The position numbers and the translations under genes are program-made. The notes below the pieces were generated by a model. The model saw only the letters and a list, made by a program, of their open reading frames with translations, had not been told where the DNA came from and ran no database searches. A DNA stretch of 58,458 bases from a bacterium (lineage in GTDB: Bacteria; UBA10199; DSSB01). Below, piece by piece: positions 9,909 to 19,107 of the stretch. The stretch covers positions 1 to 58,458 of the forward strand of contig DATEDP010000118.1 of assembly GCA_035281585.1 (NCBI GenBank), given 5' to 3'. Each line of letters starts with the position of its first letter. The first letter of the stretch is position 1.

Positions 9909-11392
9909 AGCAATAAATCGGCCGAAGCCGCGGTCACCAGCGCCAGCGACTTCCAGAAGAGCCCGAAAACGAGGGTGGCCGCGGCCAAGCAGACCAAAAC
10001 CCGCGACATGCCCAAGGACGCGCCGGAAATGGCCTTCTCGTCGGCCGGATCGTCGAAGAACATGTTCTTCACGACCCGGGCGTAATAATAGAGGCTGACC
10101 ACGCTGTTGGCCACGCCGATGATGGCCAGGGCATAGAGCTTGGCCTCCAGGACGGCCGAGAAGAGATAGAACTTGCCGACGAAGCCCACGAAGGGCGGCA
10201 AGCCGGTCAGCGAGAACATGAACAAGGCCATGCTGAGGGCGATCGCGAAGCCCTGACGGCCGCGTCGGGCGAGGCCCTTGTAGCCTTCGATGTCCTCGGT
10301 GCCGAGCTCGTTCTGGACCACGATGGCCACGCCAAAGGCCCCCAAGTTCATGATGAAATAGGTGATCAGATAGAAGAGCACCGCCTTGATGCCCGCGGTG
10401 TTCATCGCCGCCGCGGCCATCAACATGTAGCCGGCGTGGGCGATCGAGGAGTAAGCCAAGAACCGCTTGATGTTCTTCTGCTGGATGGCGAGCAGGTTGC
10501 CGAGCACCATCGTCGCGATCGCGAAGAGCGAGAGCAGGTTCGAGATATCGAGAAATTTCAGCGGAACGAAATTTTCGCCGCTCGGCACGGTCAGGGCGGT
10601 GAAGACGAAGCGCAGGATGATGGCGAAGCCGGCGGCCTTGGGGCCGACCGAGAGGAAGGCGGTGACCGGGGTCGGAGCGCCTTCGTAAACGTCGGGCGCC
10701 CACATGTGGAAGGGCACCGCCGAAATCTTATAGCCGAAGCCGGCGAAAGCCATCAGCAGGCCGACGAAGAGGGTCAGCCGCTCGGCCGGGTTCTGCTCGA
10801 GGAAGGCCCGAATCTGGATCGCGTCCAAAGTGCCGGTGACGCCGAAGATCAGCGAGAGCCCGTAGATCATGATGCCGCTGGCGGTGGCGCCGTAGAGGAC
10901 GTATTTGAGCGCCGCCTCGGCCGAGCGCCGCGAGCCCGGCAGGTAGCCGACCATGATGTAGGAGAGGATGCTGACCAGCTCCATCGAGAGGTAGATCATC
11001 AAAAGGTTGTTGGAGGCCGCCAGCATCGGCATGCCGATCACGATGCCGACCAGGATCGCCCAGTATTCGGCTCCGGCCTCGGCCAGCTCCTTGGCCTTGA
11101 GGCTGAAGTAGATCGTCACCAGGGCGGTGATGGCCCCGAAGATCCGGAAGAAATTGGTGAAGGGATCGACGACGATCATGCCGTGGAAAGCCGCGACCTT
11201 GGGGAATTCCCAGGAATAGAGGGTCAGGCCGATGTAGCCGAGCAGGCCGATCACCGCCAAAGTCGGAGTGAGCAGGCGCTTCCGGCTCAGGCCCTGGGGC
11301 AGGTCGACCAAGAAGATCAGCACGAAGACCGCCGAGAGCAAAAACTCCGGCAGAAAATACCAAAGACTGGCGATGTTATTTAACGTTTGCAT
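9905..11392 (-). CDS. nuoN: NADH-quinone oxidoreductase subunit N, cluster 2
   Basis: Antiporter-like membrane subunit of 495 residues with many hydrophobic helices. NuoN landmarks are YLSMELVSILSYIMVGYL (conserved helix-5 Glu), KYVLYGATASGIMIYGLSLI, the central KISAVPFHMWAPDVYEGAPT (TM7-8 Lys region) and AYSSIAHAGYMLM. It is the last gene of cluster 2. The start ATG at 11392 follows a repeat-filled 75 bp gap after nuoM2. Confidence 0.95.
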   Translation of the reverse strand: MQTLNNIASLWYFLPEFLLSAVFVLIFLVDLPQGLSRKRLLTPTLAVIGLLGYIGLTLYSWEFPKVAAFHGMIVVDPFTNFFRIFGAITALVTIYFSLKAKELAEAGAEYWAILVGIVIGMPMLAASNNLLMIYLSMELVSILSYIMVGYLPGSRRSAEAALKYVLYGATASGIMIYGLSLIFGVTGTLDAIQIRAFLEQNPAERLTLFVGLLMAFAGFGYKISAVPFHMWAPDVYEGAPTPVTAFLSVGPKAAGFAIILRFVFTALTVPSGENFVPLKFLDISNLLSLFAIATMVLGNLLAIQQKNIKRFLAYSSIAHAGYMLMAAAAMNTAGIKAVLFYLITYFIMNLGAFGVAIVVQNELGTEDIEGYKGLARRGRQGFAIALSMALFMFSLTGLPPFVGFVGKFYLFSAVLEAKLYALAIIGVANSVVSLYYYARVVKNMFFDDPADEKAISGASLGMSRVLVCLAAATLVFGLFWKSLALVTAASADLLL

Positions 11393-11404
11393 GAATCATC
11401 CGTC

Positions 11405-11465
11405 GGGCGGGGCTAAAGCCCCTTGCTACAAGATCCTGTAGCAAGGCCCTTTAGGGCCGCTCCCC
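11405..11465. repeat. Family C palindromic repeat (GGGGCTTTAGCCCC type)
   Basis: GGCGGGGCTAAAGCCCCTTG followed by CTACA, and an inverted diverged copy TGTAGCAAGGCCCTTTAGGG. It lies between nuoM2 and nuoN2 and is related to the element at 21463. Confidence 0.75.
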
Positions 11466-11467
11466 TT

Positions 11468-12985
11468 TTACCATCCTAAAACAGAGGCCACCTTTGCGCC
11501 GTAGGGCACCAACATCTCGTTGATCCCGTTCAAGGACACGCTCACCATATTGATCAGCGGCTTGGGGTAGACGCCCATCGCGATCACGATGATGACCAGC
11601 GGCAGCAAGGTGATGACCTCGCGGCCGTTGATGTCGGGATAACCCTTGTACTTCTCGTTGAGCGGGCCCAGGAAGACCCGCTGGAGGCACCAAAGCATGT
11701 AGGCCGCGGTCAGCACCACGCTGGTGACGGCGATGGCGGTGTAGACCGGCCAATTCTTGAAGGCGCCCAAGAAAACCAGGGCCTCGCTGATGAAGCCGGA
11801 GAGCCCGGGCAGGCCCAGCGCCGCAAAGAAGGCGATGCCGGTCCAAACCGCGTATTTCGGCATGGCGGTGGCCAAGCCGCCAAAGCCGTTGATGTCGCGA
11901 TGGTGGGCCCGGTCGTAGATAATGCCAACGATCAAGAACAATTGGGCGGTGATGGTGCCGTGGTTGAACATCTGGAGGACGCCGCCGGTGATGCCCTCGG
12001 CGGTCAACGAGGCGATGCCCAAGAGGACGAAGCCCATGTGGCTGACCGAGGAGTAGGCGATGAGCTTCTTGAAGTCCTTCTGGGCCATCGCGCAGAGCGC
12101 GCCGTAGATGATGTTGATCACCCCCAGGACCGCGACCCACTTCACCAGCTGGACGGTGACGTCGGGGAACATCTGGTAGTTGAAGCGGAGCATGCCGTAG
12201 GTGCCGAGCTTCAATAGAATTCCGGCCAGGATGACCGAGATCGCCGTCGGCGCCTCGACGTGGGCGTCGGGCAACCAAGTATGGAAAGGGAAGACCGGGA
12301 CCTTGATCGCGAAAGCGATGAAGAGCCCGACCCAGCAGGCCACCCGGATTCCGGGGATCGCCAGCGGACCCTGATGGAGATCGATGTTTTGCAGGGCGAT
12401 GATGTTGAAGGTCTGGCCTTCGCTGTAGAGGTAGAAGGCGACCAGGACCAGCAGCATCAAGACCGAGCCGGCCAAGGTGTAAAGGAAGAACTTGATCGCG
12501 GCGTATTCCCGGCGCGGCCCGCCCCAGATGCCGATCAGGAAGTACATCGGCAGCAGCATCACTTCCCAGAAGATGAAGAAGAGGAAGAAATCGAGGGCCA
12601 GGAAGGTGCCCATCATGCCGGTCTCGAGGAGCAGGAAGAGGACGAAATAGCCCTTCACCTGCTTCTCGATGCCCCAGCTCGCGATGATGCAGATGGTGCT
12701 GATCAGGGCGGTCAGGATGACCATGGTCACCGAGAGGCCGTCGACGCCCATATAATATTGGATGTGGAAGGGCGTGATCCAGTCGATCGGGCCCTCGGCG
12801 AACTGGATCGCCTTGCTGGTCCGGTCGAAGTCCATGAAGAGCTTCACCGCCAGCCCCAGGGCCGGCAAGGTCGCGATCAGCGCCACCCACTTGACCAAGC
12901 TTTCCTTGGCCTTGGGCAAAAGCGCGATGATCGGAATCCCGATCAGCGGGGTAAAAGTCAAAAGAGAGAGAATCGGAATATTCAT
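11468..12985 (-). CDS. nuoM: NADH-quinone oxidoreductase subunit M, cluster 2
   Basis: Antiporter-like proton-pumping subunit of 505 residues. Conserved pieces are FFIFWEVMLLPMYFLIGIWG (helix-5 Glu), FAIKVPVFPFHTWLPDAHVE (helix-7 Lys), VEAPTAISVILAGILLKLGTYG (in part), AYSSVSHMGFVLLG and LPGLSGFISEALVFLGAF. It has the normal family length. It is preceded by a family B repeat that separates it from nuoL2. Confidence 0.96.
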   Translation of the reverse strand: MNIPILSLLTFTPLIGIPIIALLPKAKESLVKWVALIATLPALGLAVKLFMDFDRTSKAIQFAEGPIDWITPFHIQYYMGVDGLSVTMVILTALISTICIIASWGIEKQVKGYFVLFLLLETGMMGTFLALDFFLFFIFWEVMLLPMYFLIGIWGGPRREYAAIKFFLYTLAGSVLMLLVLVAFYLYSEGQTFNIIALQNIDLHQGPLAIPGIRVACWVGLFIAFAIKVPVFPFHTWLPDAHVEAPTAISVILAGILLKLGTYGMLRFNYQMFPDVTVQLVKWVAVLGVINIIYGALCAMAQKDFKKLIAYSSVSHMGFVLLGIASLTAEGITGGVLQMFNHGTITAQLFLIVGIIYDRAHHRDINGFGGLATAMPKYAVWTGIAFFAALGLPGLSGFISEALVFLGAFKNWPVYTAIAVTSVVLTAAYMLWCLQRVFLGPLNEKYKGYPDINGREVITLLPLVIIVIAMGVYPKPLINMVSVSLNGINEMLVPYGAKVASVLGW

Positions 12986-13001
12986 GTTCGTTTCCTAAAT
13001 C

Positions 13002-13078
13002 GTAGGGGCGGCCCTTGCGGCCGCCCGCGTCTACCAAATTCGTCTGGTAGACGGGGCACCCGCAAGGGGTGCCCCTAC
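13002..13078. repeat. Family B palindromic repeat, double unit
   Basis: GTAGGGGCGGCCCTTGCGGC followed by CGCCC, then GGGCACCCGCAAGGGGTGCC followed by CCTAC, between nuoL2 and nuoM2. The outer TAG on the minus strand is the nuoL2 stop codon. Confidence 0.82.
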
Positions 13079-15270
13079 AGTAATTTCCAAATCATCAGCA
13101 CCAAGACGCCGGCCATCGCGGCGTAGAGGTAATTTTGAATCCGTCCGGTCTGGATCTTGCGGAGCTGGCCGCCGGCCGCGATCACGGTGTCGCTGACCAG
13201 ATTGACCAGGCCGTCGACGTAAAAATTGTCGACGAAGCCGGTGACCTTGGCGAAAGCCTTGGTGATCGTCGCGCTCAAGTTGACCAAGCCGTCGATCACC
13301 TTGGCGTCGAAGGCGCTCATGAAGTTGTTCAGGCGCAGCAAATTATTGACGAAGACCTTCTGATAGATCTCGTCGACGTAATACTTGTTGAGCACCAACT
13401 TATAGAGCCGGGGGTACTTCTCGACGAAGCCGGCCGGGATCTGCTGGCGCTTGGTGTAGAGGACGACGGCGGCCCAGATCGAGACCGCGGCCACGAAGAC
13501 CGAGAAGGCCATCAGGAAATACTCGATGGCGTGGACCTCGTGGTGGGCCGCGGCCGCGCCGTGGCCGGCCGCGAAGACCGGTTCCAGCCAATGCTCGAAG
13601 AAATTGGGGATGTGGAGGAAATGGCCGAGGGCATAGGGAATGCCGACCAAGCCGCCGACGACCGAGAGCAGCGCCAAGACCACCAGCGCGAAGAGCATCG
13701 ACTTCGGCGACTCGTGGGGCTCATGGGCGTGGTGATGATCGTGAGCGTGGGCACCGTGGGCGTCGGCATGGGCCGCCGCCGCATCGGCCGCGTCGTGGGG
13801 CTCTTCTTCATCGTCATGGTGAAGGTCATGGGCCACCTGCTCGGCCGCCGGGATCAGATGGGCCCGCTCGCCCAGCTTGCCGAAGAAGGTCATCGAGACC
13901 GCCCGGAACATATAGAAAGCGGTGCCCATCGCGCCGAGCACGCCCAGCACCCAAAGAACGTAGTACCAATTTTGATGGCCGCCGCGCTCGAAGGTCTTCC
14001 AGAGGATCTCATCCTTCGAGAAGAAGCCGGCGAAGGGGATGATCCCGGCGATGGCGATGGTGGCGAGCAAGAAGGTCCAGAAGGTCACCGGCATGTATTT
14101 CTTGAGGCCGCCCATCCGACGCATATCCTGCTCATGGTGCATGCCGAGGATGACCGAGCCCGAGCCCAGGAAGAGGCAGGCCTTGAAGAAGGCGTGGGTC
14201 ATCAGGTGGAAGATGCCGGTGACGTAGGCGCCGGTCCCCATGCCGAGGAACATGTAGCCGAGCTGGGAAACCGTCGAATAGGCCAGGACTTTCTTGATGT
14301 CGTTCTGGGCGAAGCCGATCGAGGCGGCGAAGACCGCGGTCAAGGCGCCGATGGTGGCGACGACGATCAGGGCTTCGGGCGCCAAGGTGTAGACGAAATT
14401 CAGCCGGCCGATCATGTAGACGCCGGCGGTCACCATCGTCGCGGCGTGGATCAGGGCCGAGACCGGCGTCGGGCCGGCCATCGCGTCGGGCAACCAGACA
14501 TAGAGCGGGATCTGGGCCGATTTGCCGGTGGCCCCGACGAAGAGCAGCAGGCCGACGACGACCAGGATCGGCGCACCCCAGAAGGTGACGCCTTGAAGGT
14601 GATGAACCTGCTCGCCGATCTCCTTAAAGGTCACGGTGCCGTGGCCTTGGGAATAGAGGCCCCAGAAGAGGACCGCCACGCCGACCATGAAGGCGAAGTC
14701 GCCGATCCGGTTGACGACGAAGGCCTTCATCCCGGCCACCGCGTTGGGCGTGTGGCTGAACCAGAAGCCGATCAGCAGATAGGAGCAAAGCCCGACGCCC
14801 TCCCATCCAATAAACAGCATGAAAATATTGTCGCCCATCACCAGCAGGAGCATCGCGAAGCAGAAGAGGTTCAGATAGGTGAAGAAGCGCGAATAGCTCG
14901 GGTCCTCGGCCATGTAGCCGGTCGAGTAGACGTGGATCAGGAAGCCGACGCCGGTGATGATCATCATCATGACCGAGCTTAAGGGGTCGAGCAGGAAGGC
15001 CGCGTCGGCCTTGAGGTTGCTGGTCTCGAGCCAGGTGTAAAGCACCCGGGTGACCGAGCGCTCCTCGGCCGGCAGGCCCAGGAGGTTCCAGAAGACGCCG
15101 ACCGCGAAGACGAAGGCCACGAAGATCGCCAGGCAGGCGACGGTGCCCGAGAAGCGCTTGGACTTGGAATAAGGCAAGCCCAGGAAAATGCCGAGGCCGT
15201 TGATCAGGAAGCCGACCAACGGAGCCAGGGGAATCACCCAACTATATTCTAGGAAGAAGCGCTCCATCAT
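13075..15270 (-). CDS. nuoL: NADH-quinone oxidoreductase subunit L, cluster 2, with His-rich loop
   Basis: Largest antiporter-like subunit, 731 residues. Typical motifs are [56 protein letters not shown] and [16 protein letters not shown]. After the antiporter core, roughly residues 480-523 form a hydrophilic loop very rich in His, Asp and Glu (for example HADAHGAHAHDHHHAHEPHE). It is followed by further helices and the C-terminal lateral-helix region. It is coupled to nuoK2 by ATGA. Its stop TAG belongs to a palindromic repeat. Confidence 0.96.
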   Translation of the reverse strand: MMERFFLEYSWVIPLAPLVGFLINGLGIFLGLPYSKSKRFSGTVACLAIFVAFVFAVGVFWNLLGLPAEERSVTRVLYTWLETSNLKADAAFLLDPLSSVMMMIITGVGFLIHVYSTGYMAEDPSYSRFFTYLNLFCFAMLLLVMGDNIFMLFIGWEGVGLCSYLLIGFWFSHTPNAVAGMKAFVVNRIGDFAFMVGVAVLFWGLYSQGHGTVTFKEIGEQVHHLQGVTFWGAPILVVVGLLLFVGATGKSAQIPLYVWLPDAMAGPTPVSALIHAATMVTAGVYMIGRLNFVYTLAPEALIVVATIGALTAVFAASIGFAQNDIKKVLAYSTVSQLGYMFLGMGTGAYVTGIFHLMTHAFFKACLFLGSGSVILGMHHEQDMRRMGGLKKYMPVTFWTFLLATIAIAGIIPFAGFFSKDEILWKTFERGGHQNWYYVLWVLGVLGAMGTAFYMFRAVSMTFFGKLGERAHLIPAAEQVAHDLHHDDEEEPHDAADAAAAHADAHGAHAHDHHHAHEPHESPKSMLFALVVLALLSVVGGLVGIPYALGHFLHIPNFFEHWLEPVFAAGHGAAAAHHEVHAIEYFLMAFSVFVAAVSIWAAVVLYTKRQQIPAGFVEKYPRLYKLVLNKYYVDEIYQKVFVNNLLRLNNFMSAFDAKVIDGLVNLSATITKAFAKVTGFVDNFYVDGLVNLVSDTVIAAGGQLRKIQTGRIQNYLYAAMAGVLVLMIWKLL

Positions 15271-15572
15271 CCCCTCATGTCGTCGACGCTGTTGGCGTCG
15301 ATCGTTTTGAAATTCCGGAAGATCATCAAGCCGATGGCCAGGGCCACCGCGGCTTCGGCCGCGGCCAAGACGATCACGAATAGCGCGTAGACCGAGCCCT
15401 CGATGGTCTTATTGCCGAAGTGGCCGAAGGCGACCATGTTGAGGGCGGCGGCGTTCAGGACCAGCTCGGTGCCGAGCAGGATGCCGAGGGCGTTGCGCCG
15501 GGTCACCACGGTGTAAAGGCCCAAAGCGAAAACGATGGCGGCCACGAAAAGGAAGTGCTGCAAGCCGATCAT
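15267..15572 (-). CDS. nuoK: NADH-quinone oxidoreductase subunit K, cluster 2
   Basis: Membrane subunit of 101 residues from the ATG at 15572, which overlaps the nuoJ2 stop as ATGA. An upstream in-frame ATG would only read nuoJ2 out of frame. Conserved acidic residues sit in LLGTELVLNAAALNMV and VLAAAEAAVALAIGLM. The C-terminal DDMRG overlaps the nuoL2 start as ATGA, so J2-K2-L2 are tightly coupled. Confidence 0.95.
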   Translation of the reverse strand: MIGLQHFLFVAAIVFALGLYTVVTRRNALGILLGTELVLNAAALNMVAFGHFGNKTIEGSVYALFVIVLAAAEAAVALAIGLMIFRNFKTIDANSVDDMRG

Positions 15573-16087
15573 TTCACTTCCCTCCTGGCGGCGGCGACCG
15601 CGCCGACCAAGGCGGCCAGGAGCAGGATCGACACCAATTCGAAGGGCAGGAGGTATTCCTGCAAGAGCACCTCGCCGATGGCCGCGGTGGTCGGCTCGAT
15701 CGGCCGCTGCTCGGCGACGAACCACTGGGTGCCGTAGATCAGCTTGCCCAGCAAGATCAGGAGCAGGATCAGGGCCGGAACCGCGATCTTCACCGAGGTC
15801 ACCGGATTGGAAAGCTTCACGTCGGAAATGCCGGCGGTCATCAAAACCGCGAAGAGGTAGAGGACCAGGATGCCGCCGACGTAGACTAGGATCTGGATGA
15901 TGCCGAGAAAATCGGCGCCGAGCAGGATCATCAGGCCGGCGACGCCGGCGAAGGCACCGAGCAAGGAAAAGGCCGAGTAGACCAAGTTCTTGGAGAAGGC
16001 GATCAGCACGCAGGCGGCGATGGTCATCGCGGCTAGACCGGTGAATACAAGTGGCTCTATCGGATTCATACGCTCAATAAATCCCAC
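15569..16087 (-). CDS. nuoJ: NADH-quinone oxidoreductase subunit J, cluster 2
   Basis: Membrane subunit of 172 residues with five predicted helices. KNLVYSAFSLLGAFAGVAGL and IQILVYVGGILVLYLFAVLM match the NuoJ helices that contain the bulge near the E-channel. It follows nuoI2 after 19 bp and is coupled to nuoK2. It is only loosely similar to NuoJ1. Confidence 0.94.
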   Translation of the reverse strand: MGFIERMNPIEPLVFTGLAAMTIAACVLIAFSKNLVYSAFSLLGAFAGVAGLMILLGADFLGIIQILVYVGGILVLYLFAVLMTAGISDVKLSNPVTSVKIAVPALILLLILLGKLIYGTQWFVAEQRPIEPTTAAIGEVLLQEYLLPFELVSILLLAALVGAVAAARREVK

Positions 16088-16106
16088 CGCTAAACATCAG
16101 CGGATT

Positions 16107-16679
16107 TTAATGCAAAGTTTCGTTCTCGGCCGCGTCGGCCGGCTCATCGGCCGGCTCCGCGCCCTGGGCACCCGCAAGGGGTGCCCCTACAGTCTCGGCC
16201 TCATCGCCCTTGTCCTTCTTGGGCGGCTTGTAGGGCACCACGTAATCGCCCTCGGGCACGAAGTGCGAAATCATCTCTTCCAGCGAGTAGGCCGCTCGCT
16301 CGAACTCGGGGATGAAGTGGATCGCCCCGGTCGGGCAAGGCTCGGTGCAGAGCCCGCAATACATGCACTTGGCCATGTCGATGTCGAATTGGCTCATCGC
16401 GCGGCCGACCGGCGAGTCCTTGGCCACCGTGATCTTGATGCAATCGATCGGGCAGGAGGTCTCGCACATCAGGCAGGCGGTGCAGGTGTCCATCTCGACC
16501 CGCAGCCAGCTCCGGCTCCGCTCCGGCATCAGCTCGCTGACCGGCCGCGGAGTCTTGTCGGGGTATTGGATGGTCACCGGCTTGCGGATCAAATGGCTCA
16601 GCGTGATCGTCAAGCCCTCGAAAATCGAGGCCGCCGATTCCCGGATATTTTGAAAATATTGTCCGACCGCGGATGCCAT
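16107..16679 (-). CDS. nuoI: NADH-quinone oxidoreductase subunit I, cluster 2, with repeat-derived tail
   Basis: Ferredoxin-like subunit that carries clusters N6a and N6b and links NuoG (or a ferredoxin docking site) to NuoB. The ligand sets CTACLMCETSCPIDC and CMYCGLCTEPCPTGA are complete. It has 190 residues. After the conserved part ending near PKKDKGDEAE there is a tail of about 27 residues, of which roughly 9 are encoded by a family B palindromic repeat (16166..16190, read as VGAPLAGAQ). The rest is acidic and Ala-rich. This is the only nuoI in the window and may serve both complexes. Confidence 0.95.
   Translation of the reverse strand: MASAVGQYFQNIRESAASIFEGLTITLSHLIRKPVTIQYPDKTPRPVSELMPERSRSWLRVEMDTCTACLMCETSCPIDCIKITVAKDSPVGRAMSQFDIDMAKCMYCGLCTEPCPTGAIHFIPEFERAAYSLEEMISHFVPEGDYVVPYKPPKKDKGDEAETVGAPLAGAQGAEPADEPADAAENETLH
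16166..16190. repeat. Family B palindromic repeat inside nuoI2 coding sequence
   Basis: GGGCACCCGCAAGGGGTGCC followed by CCTAC is the same unit as at 9884, 13054 and 19081, but here it lies within the nuoI2 reading frame. In this frame the repeat TAG is read as GTA-GGG, so the frame stays open. Confidence 0.85.
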
Positions 16680-16692
16680 GGATCCAATTCCT

Positions 16693-17895
16693 TTAAACGA
16701 AAGGCGTCAATTGCACTTCGGCCCGGGCGGTGCGGATTTGCCACCAGACCCGGTAAAAATAGTAAATCGTCAGCAAGGCCGCGACGCCGAAGAGCAGGTA
16801 GCTCACCTTGGGCGCGCCTTGCGGGAAAAGCATCAGCCAGAGAGCCGCGCCGATCACGCAGAAGAAGCCGATCGGCACCAGGTACTTCCAGCACAAGGTC
16901 ATCAATTGGTCCATCCGGATGCGCGGCAGGGTCCAGCGCAATTGGATGACCAGGAAGATGATCACCAGGCACTTGGCCTGGAAGAAAATCAACTGCAGCA
17001 CCTGCGGCAGCCAGCTGGCCGCGGCCGCGGCCTTCTCGGTCAAGGAGGCAGGGATCTGCCAGCCGCCCAGGAAGAGCGTCGTCAGGATGGCGGCCATCAC
17101 GTAGAGATTGGCCCACTCGGCGAAGAAGAAGAAAACGAAGCGCATCCCCGAGTATTCGGTGTTGTAGCCGCTGACCAGCTCGCTCTCGGCTTCGGGCAAG
17201 TCGAAGGGAGCGCGGTTGCCTTCGGCGACCAGCGAGGTGAAGAGAATGAAGAAGGCCACCAAGGTGAAGGGATTGGCGAAGAGGAACCACTGCCAAGGAT
17301 GGGCGCCCTGTTGGGCGATGATCGTCTGCATCGAGAGCGACCCGGCCGGCAGCAGCACGGTCAGGGCCGCCAAACCGGCCGGAATCTCATAGCTGATGAC
17401 CTGGGCCGCCGCCCGCATGCCGCCGAGCATCGACCATTTGCTGCCCGAGCCCCAGCCGGCCATGACCAAGCCGACGACGGTCAGCGAAGAGGTGGCGAAG
17501 ATATAGAGGATGCCGACGTTGAGGTCGGCGACGATCAGCTTGCTGGCGAAGGGCAAGGCCACGAAGGTCGTGAACATGCCCAGAAAGACCAAATAAGGCG
17601 CCAGGATGAAGAGCGGCTTGTCGGCGTCCTTTGGGATCAAGTCTTCCTTGAGCAGGCTCTTGATGCCGTCGGCCAAAAACTGAAGGATGCCTTGGGGGCC
17701 GACCCGGTTGGGGCCGATCCGATCCTGCATGCGGCCGGCGATGCGGCGCTCGACGAAGCTCAGGATGCCGGCGAAGGGCGAGACGAAGGCCAGCAGGACG
17801 AAGAGGGCCACCCCGAACTGAACGATGGCCTCGACCAGCCAATAAGGCGTCCGCCATAGCAAGTTTTCATGAAGATAGACGGCCAAGCTTTCCAT
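16693..17895 (-). CDS. nuoH: NADH-quinone oxidoreductase subunit H, cluster 2
   Basis: Quinone-chamber membrane subunit. The ATG at 17895 shares one base with the nuoD2 stop (TAATG) and gives 400 residues. A much earlier in-frame ATG would only reread nuoD2. Signatures are VERRIAGRMQDRIGPNRVGP, LADGIKSLLKEDLIP, LVAEGNRAPFDLPEAESELV and YNTEYSGMRFVFFFFAEW. Here the order is D2-H2-I2 with nuoE, F and G absent, as in 11-subunit complexes. Confidence 0.96.
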   Translation of the reverse strand: MESLAVYLHENLLWRTPYWLVEAIVQFGVALFVLLAFVSPFAGILSFVERRIAGRMQDRIGPNRVGPQGILQFLADGIKSLLKEDLIPKDADKPLFILAPYLVFLGMFTTFVALPFASKLIVADLNVGILYIFATSSLTVVGLVMAGWGSGSKWSMLGGMRAAAQVISYEIPAGLAALTVLLPAGSLSMQTIIAQQGAHPWQWFLFANPFTLVAFFILFTSLVAEGNRAPFDLPEAESELVSGYNTEYSGMRFVFFFFAEWANLYVMAAILTTLFLGGWQIPASLTEKAAAAASWLPQVLQLIFFQAKCLVIIFLVIQLRWTLPRIRMDQLMTLCWKYLVPIGFFCVIGAALWLMLFPQGAPKVSYLLFGVAALLTIYYFYRVWWQIRTARAEVQLTPFV

Positions 17896-19010
17896 TATCG
17901 ATCGATCTCCGGTGCCACCACGTCCAAGCTTGCAATCAGCGTCACCAAGTCGGCGATCATCATCCCCCGGCTCACTTTTTGGATGATCGACATCCCGGTG
18001 AAGGAGCCGGTGCGGATCCGCAGCCGGAAGGCCTTGGCCGAGCCGTCGCTGATCAGGTAATAGCCGATGTCGCCGCGCGAGGACTCGGTCCGGACGTAGG
18101 CCTCGCCGACCGGCGGCTTCAAAATCTTGGGCATCTTGGCCAGGGTGTCGCCCTCGGGGATCCGGGCGAAGCATTGGCGCAGGATCTTGATCGACTCCAG
18201 CACCTCGCGGACCCGGACGATGTAGCGCTCGTAGCTGTCGCCGACCGCGCCCTTCTCGCCCGAGCCGACGCAGACCTGGAAATCCAGCTCCGGATAAATC
18301 GAATAGGGGATGTCGCGGCGGAGGTCGAAGTCGACGCCGGAGGCCCGCAGGTTGGGACCGACCAGGTTGTAGGCGATGGCGTCTTCGCGGCTGATGGTGC
18401 CGACATTGACCAAGCGCTCGATGAAGATCTTGTTGTCGCTGACCAGCCGCTCGAACTCCCGGACCTGGGGTTCGAACTGGTCGAGAAAGGCCAGGGTCCG
18501 CTCGCTGAAGTTGGGCGGCATGTCGTAGGAGACGCCGCCGATCCGGACGTAATTATAGGTCAGGCGCTGGCCGCAGAGGGCTTCCATCAGGTCGTTGACC
18601 TTCTCCCGCTCTTTCAGGGCGTGGATGAAAGGGGTGGCCGCGCCGACGTCCATCGCCAAGGCGCCGATCGAGAGCATGTGGGAGATGATCCGGTTGAGCT
18701 CGGCCGCGATGACCCGGAGATACTCGGCCCGCTTCGGGACTTCCAGGCCCATCAGCTTCTCGACCACCATGGCGTAGCCTTGGTTGGCGTTCATCGCCGA
18801 GAGATAGTCGGCCCGGTCGGTGTAGGGCATGAAGCCGTTGTAGTCGCAGATCTCGCCGATCTTCTCGATCGAGCGGTGGAGATAGCCGACGTCGGGCAGG
18901 GCCTCGCTCATCACCTCGCCGTCGGTCTTCACCACGAAGCGGATGACGCCGTGGGTCGACGGGTGCTGAGGACCCATGTTGAGCAGCATTTCTTGCGATG
19001 CGATCGCCAT
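17895..19010 (-). CDS. nuoD: NADH-quinone oxidoreductase subunit D, cluster 2
   Basis: 49 kDa subunit of 371 residues. It contains [19 protein letters not shown] with the conserved quinone-site His, [40 protein letters not shown] and the closing [14 protein letters not shown]. It is clearly a different lineage from NuoD1, which has GPSHPTMHG. A family B repeat separates it from nuoC2. Confidence 0.96.
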   Translation of the reverse strand: MAIASQEMLLNMGPQHPSTHGVIRFVVKTDGEVMSEALPDVGYLHRSIEKIGEICDYNGFMPYTDRADYLSAMNANQGYAMVVEKLMGLEVPKRAEYLRVIAAELNRIISHMLSIGALAMDVGAATPFIHALKEREKVNDLMEALCGQRLTYNYVRIGGVSYDMPPNFSERTLAFLDQFEPQVREFERLVSDNKIFIERLVNVGTISREDAIAYNLVGPNLRASGVDFDLRRDIPYSIYPELDFQVCVGSGEKGAVGDSYERYIVRVREVLESIKILRQCFARIPEGDTLAKMPKILKPPVGEAYVRTESSRGDIGYYLISDGSAKAFRLRIRTGSFTGMSIIQKVSRGMMIADLVTLIASLDVVAPEIDR

Positions 19011-19021
19011 AAAAACCTTCG

Positions 19022-19105
19022 GTAGGGGCGACCCTTGCGGTCGACCCGGGCAAAATGCCCGTTAATAAATCCTTGCCGGCGGGCACCCGCGAGGGGTGCC
19101 CCTAC
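19022..19105. repeat. Family B palindromic repeat, double unit
   Basis: GTAGGGGCGACCCTTGCGGT followed by CGACC, then GGGCACCCGCGAGGGGTGCC followed by CCTAC, between nuoC2 and nuoD2. The nuoC2 stop TAG lies 3 bp outside the repeat edge. Confidence 0.8.
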
Positions 19106-19107
19106 AG

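Noticed and set aside
13135-14982. Long open frame on the plus strand opposite nuoL2 (similar ones opposite nuoG1, nuoH1, nuoN2 and the FHA gene)
   Set aside because: High GC and strong codon bias of the true minus- or plus-strand genes create antisense open frames; the translations are rich in charged and Gly/Ala residues with no family signatures.
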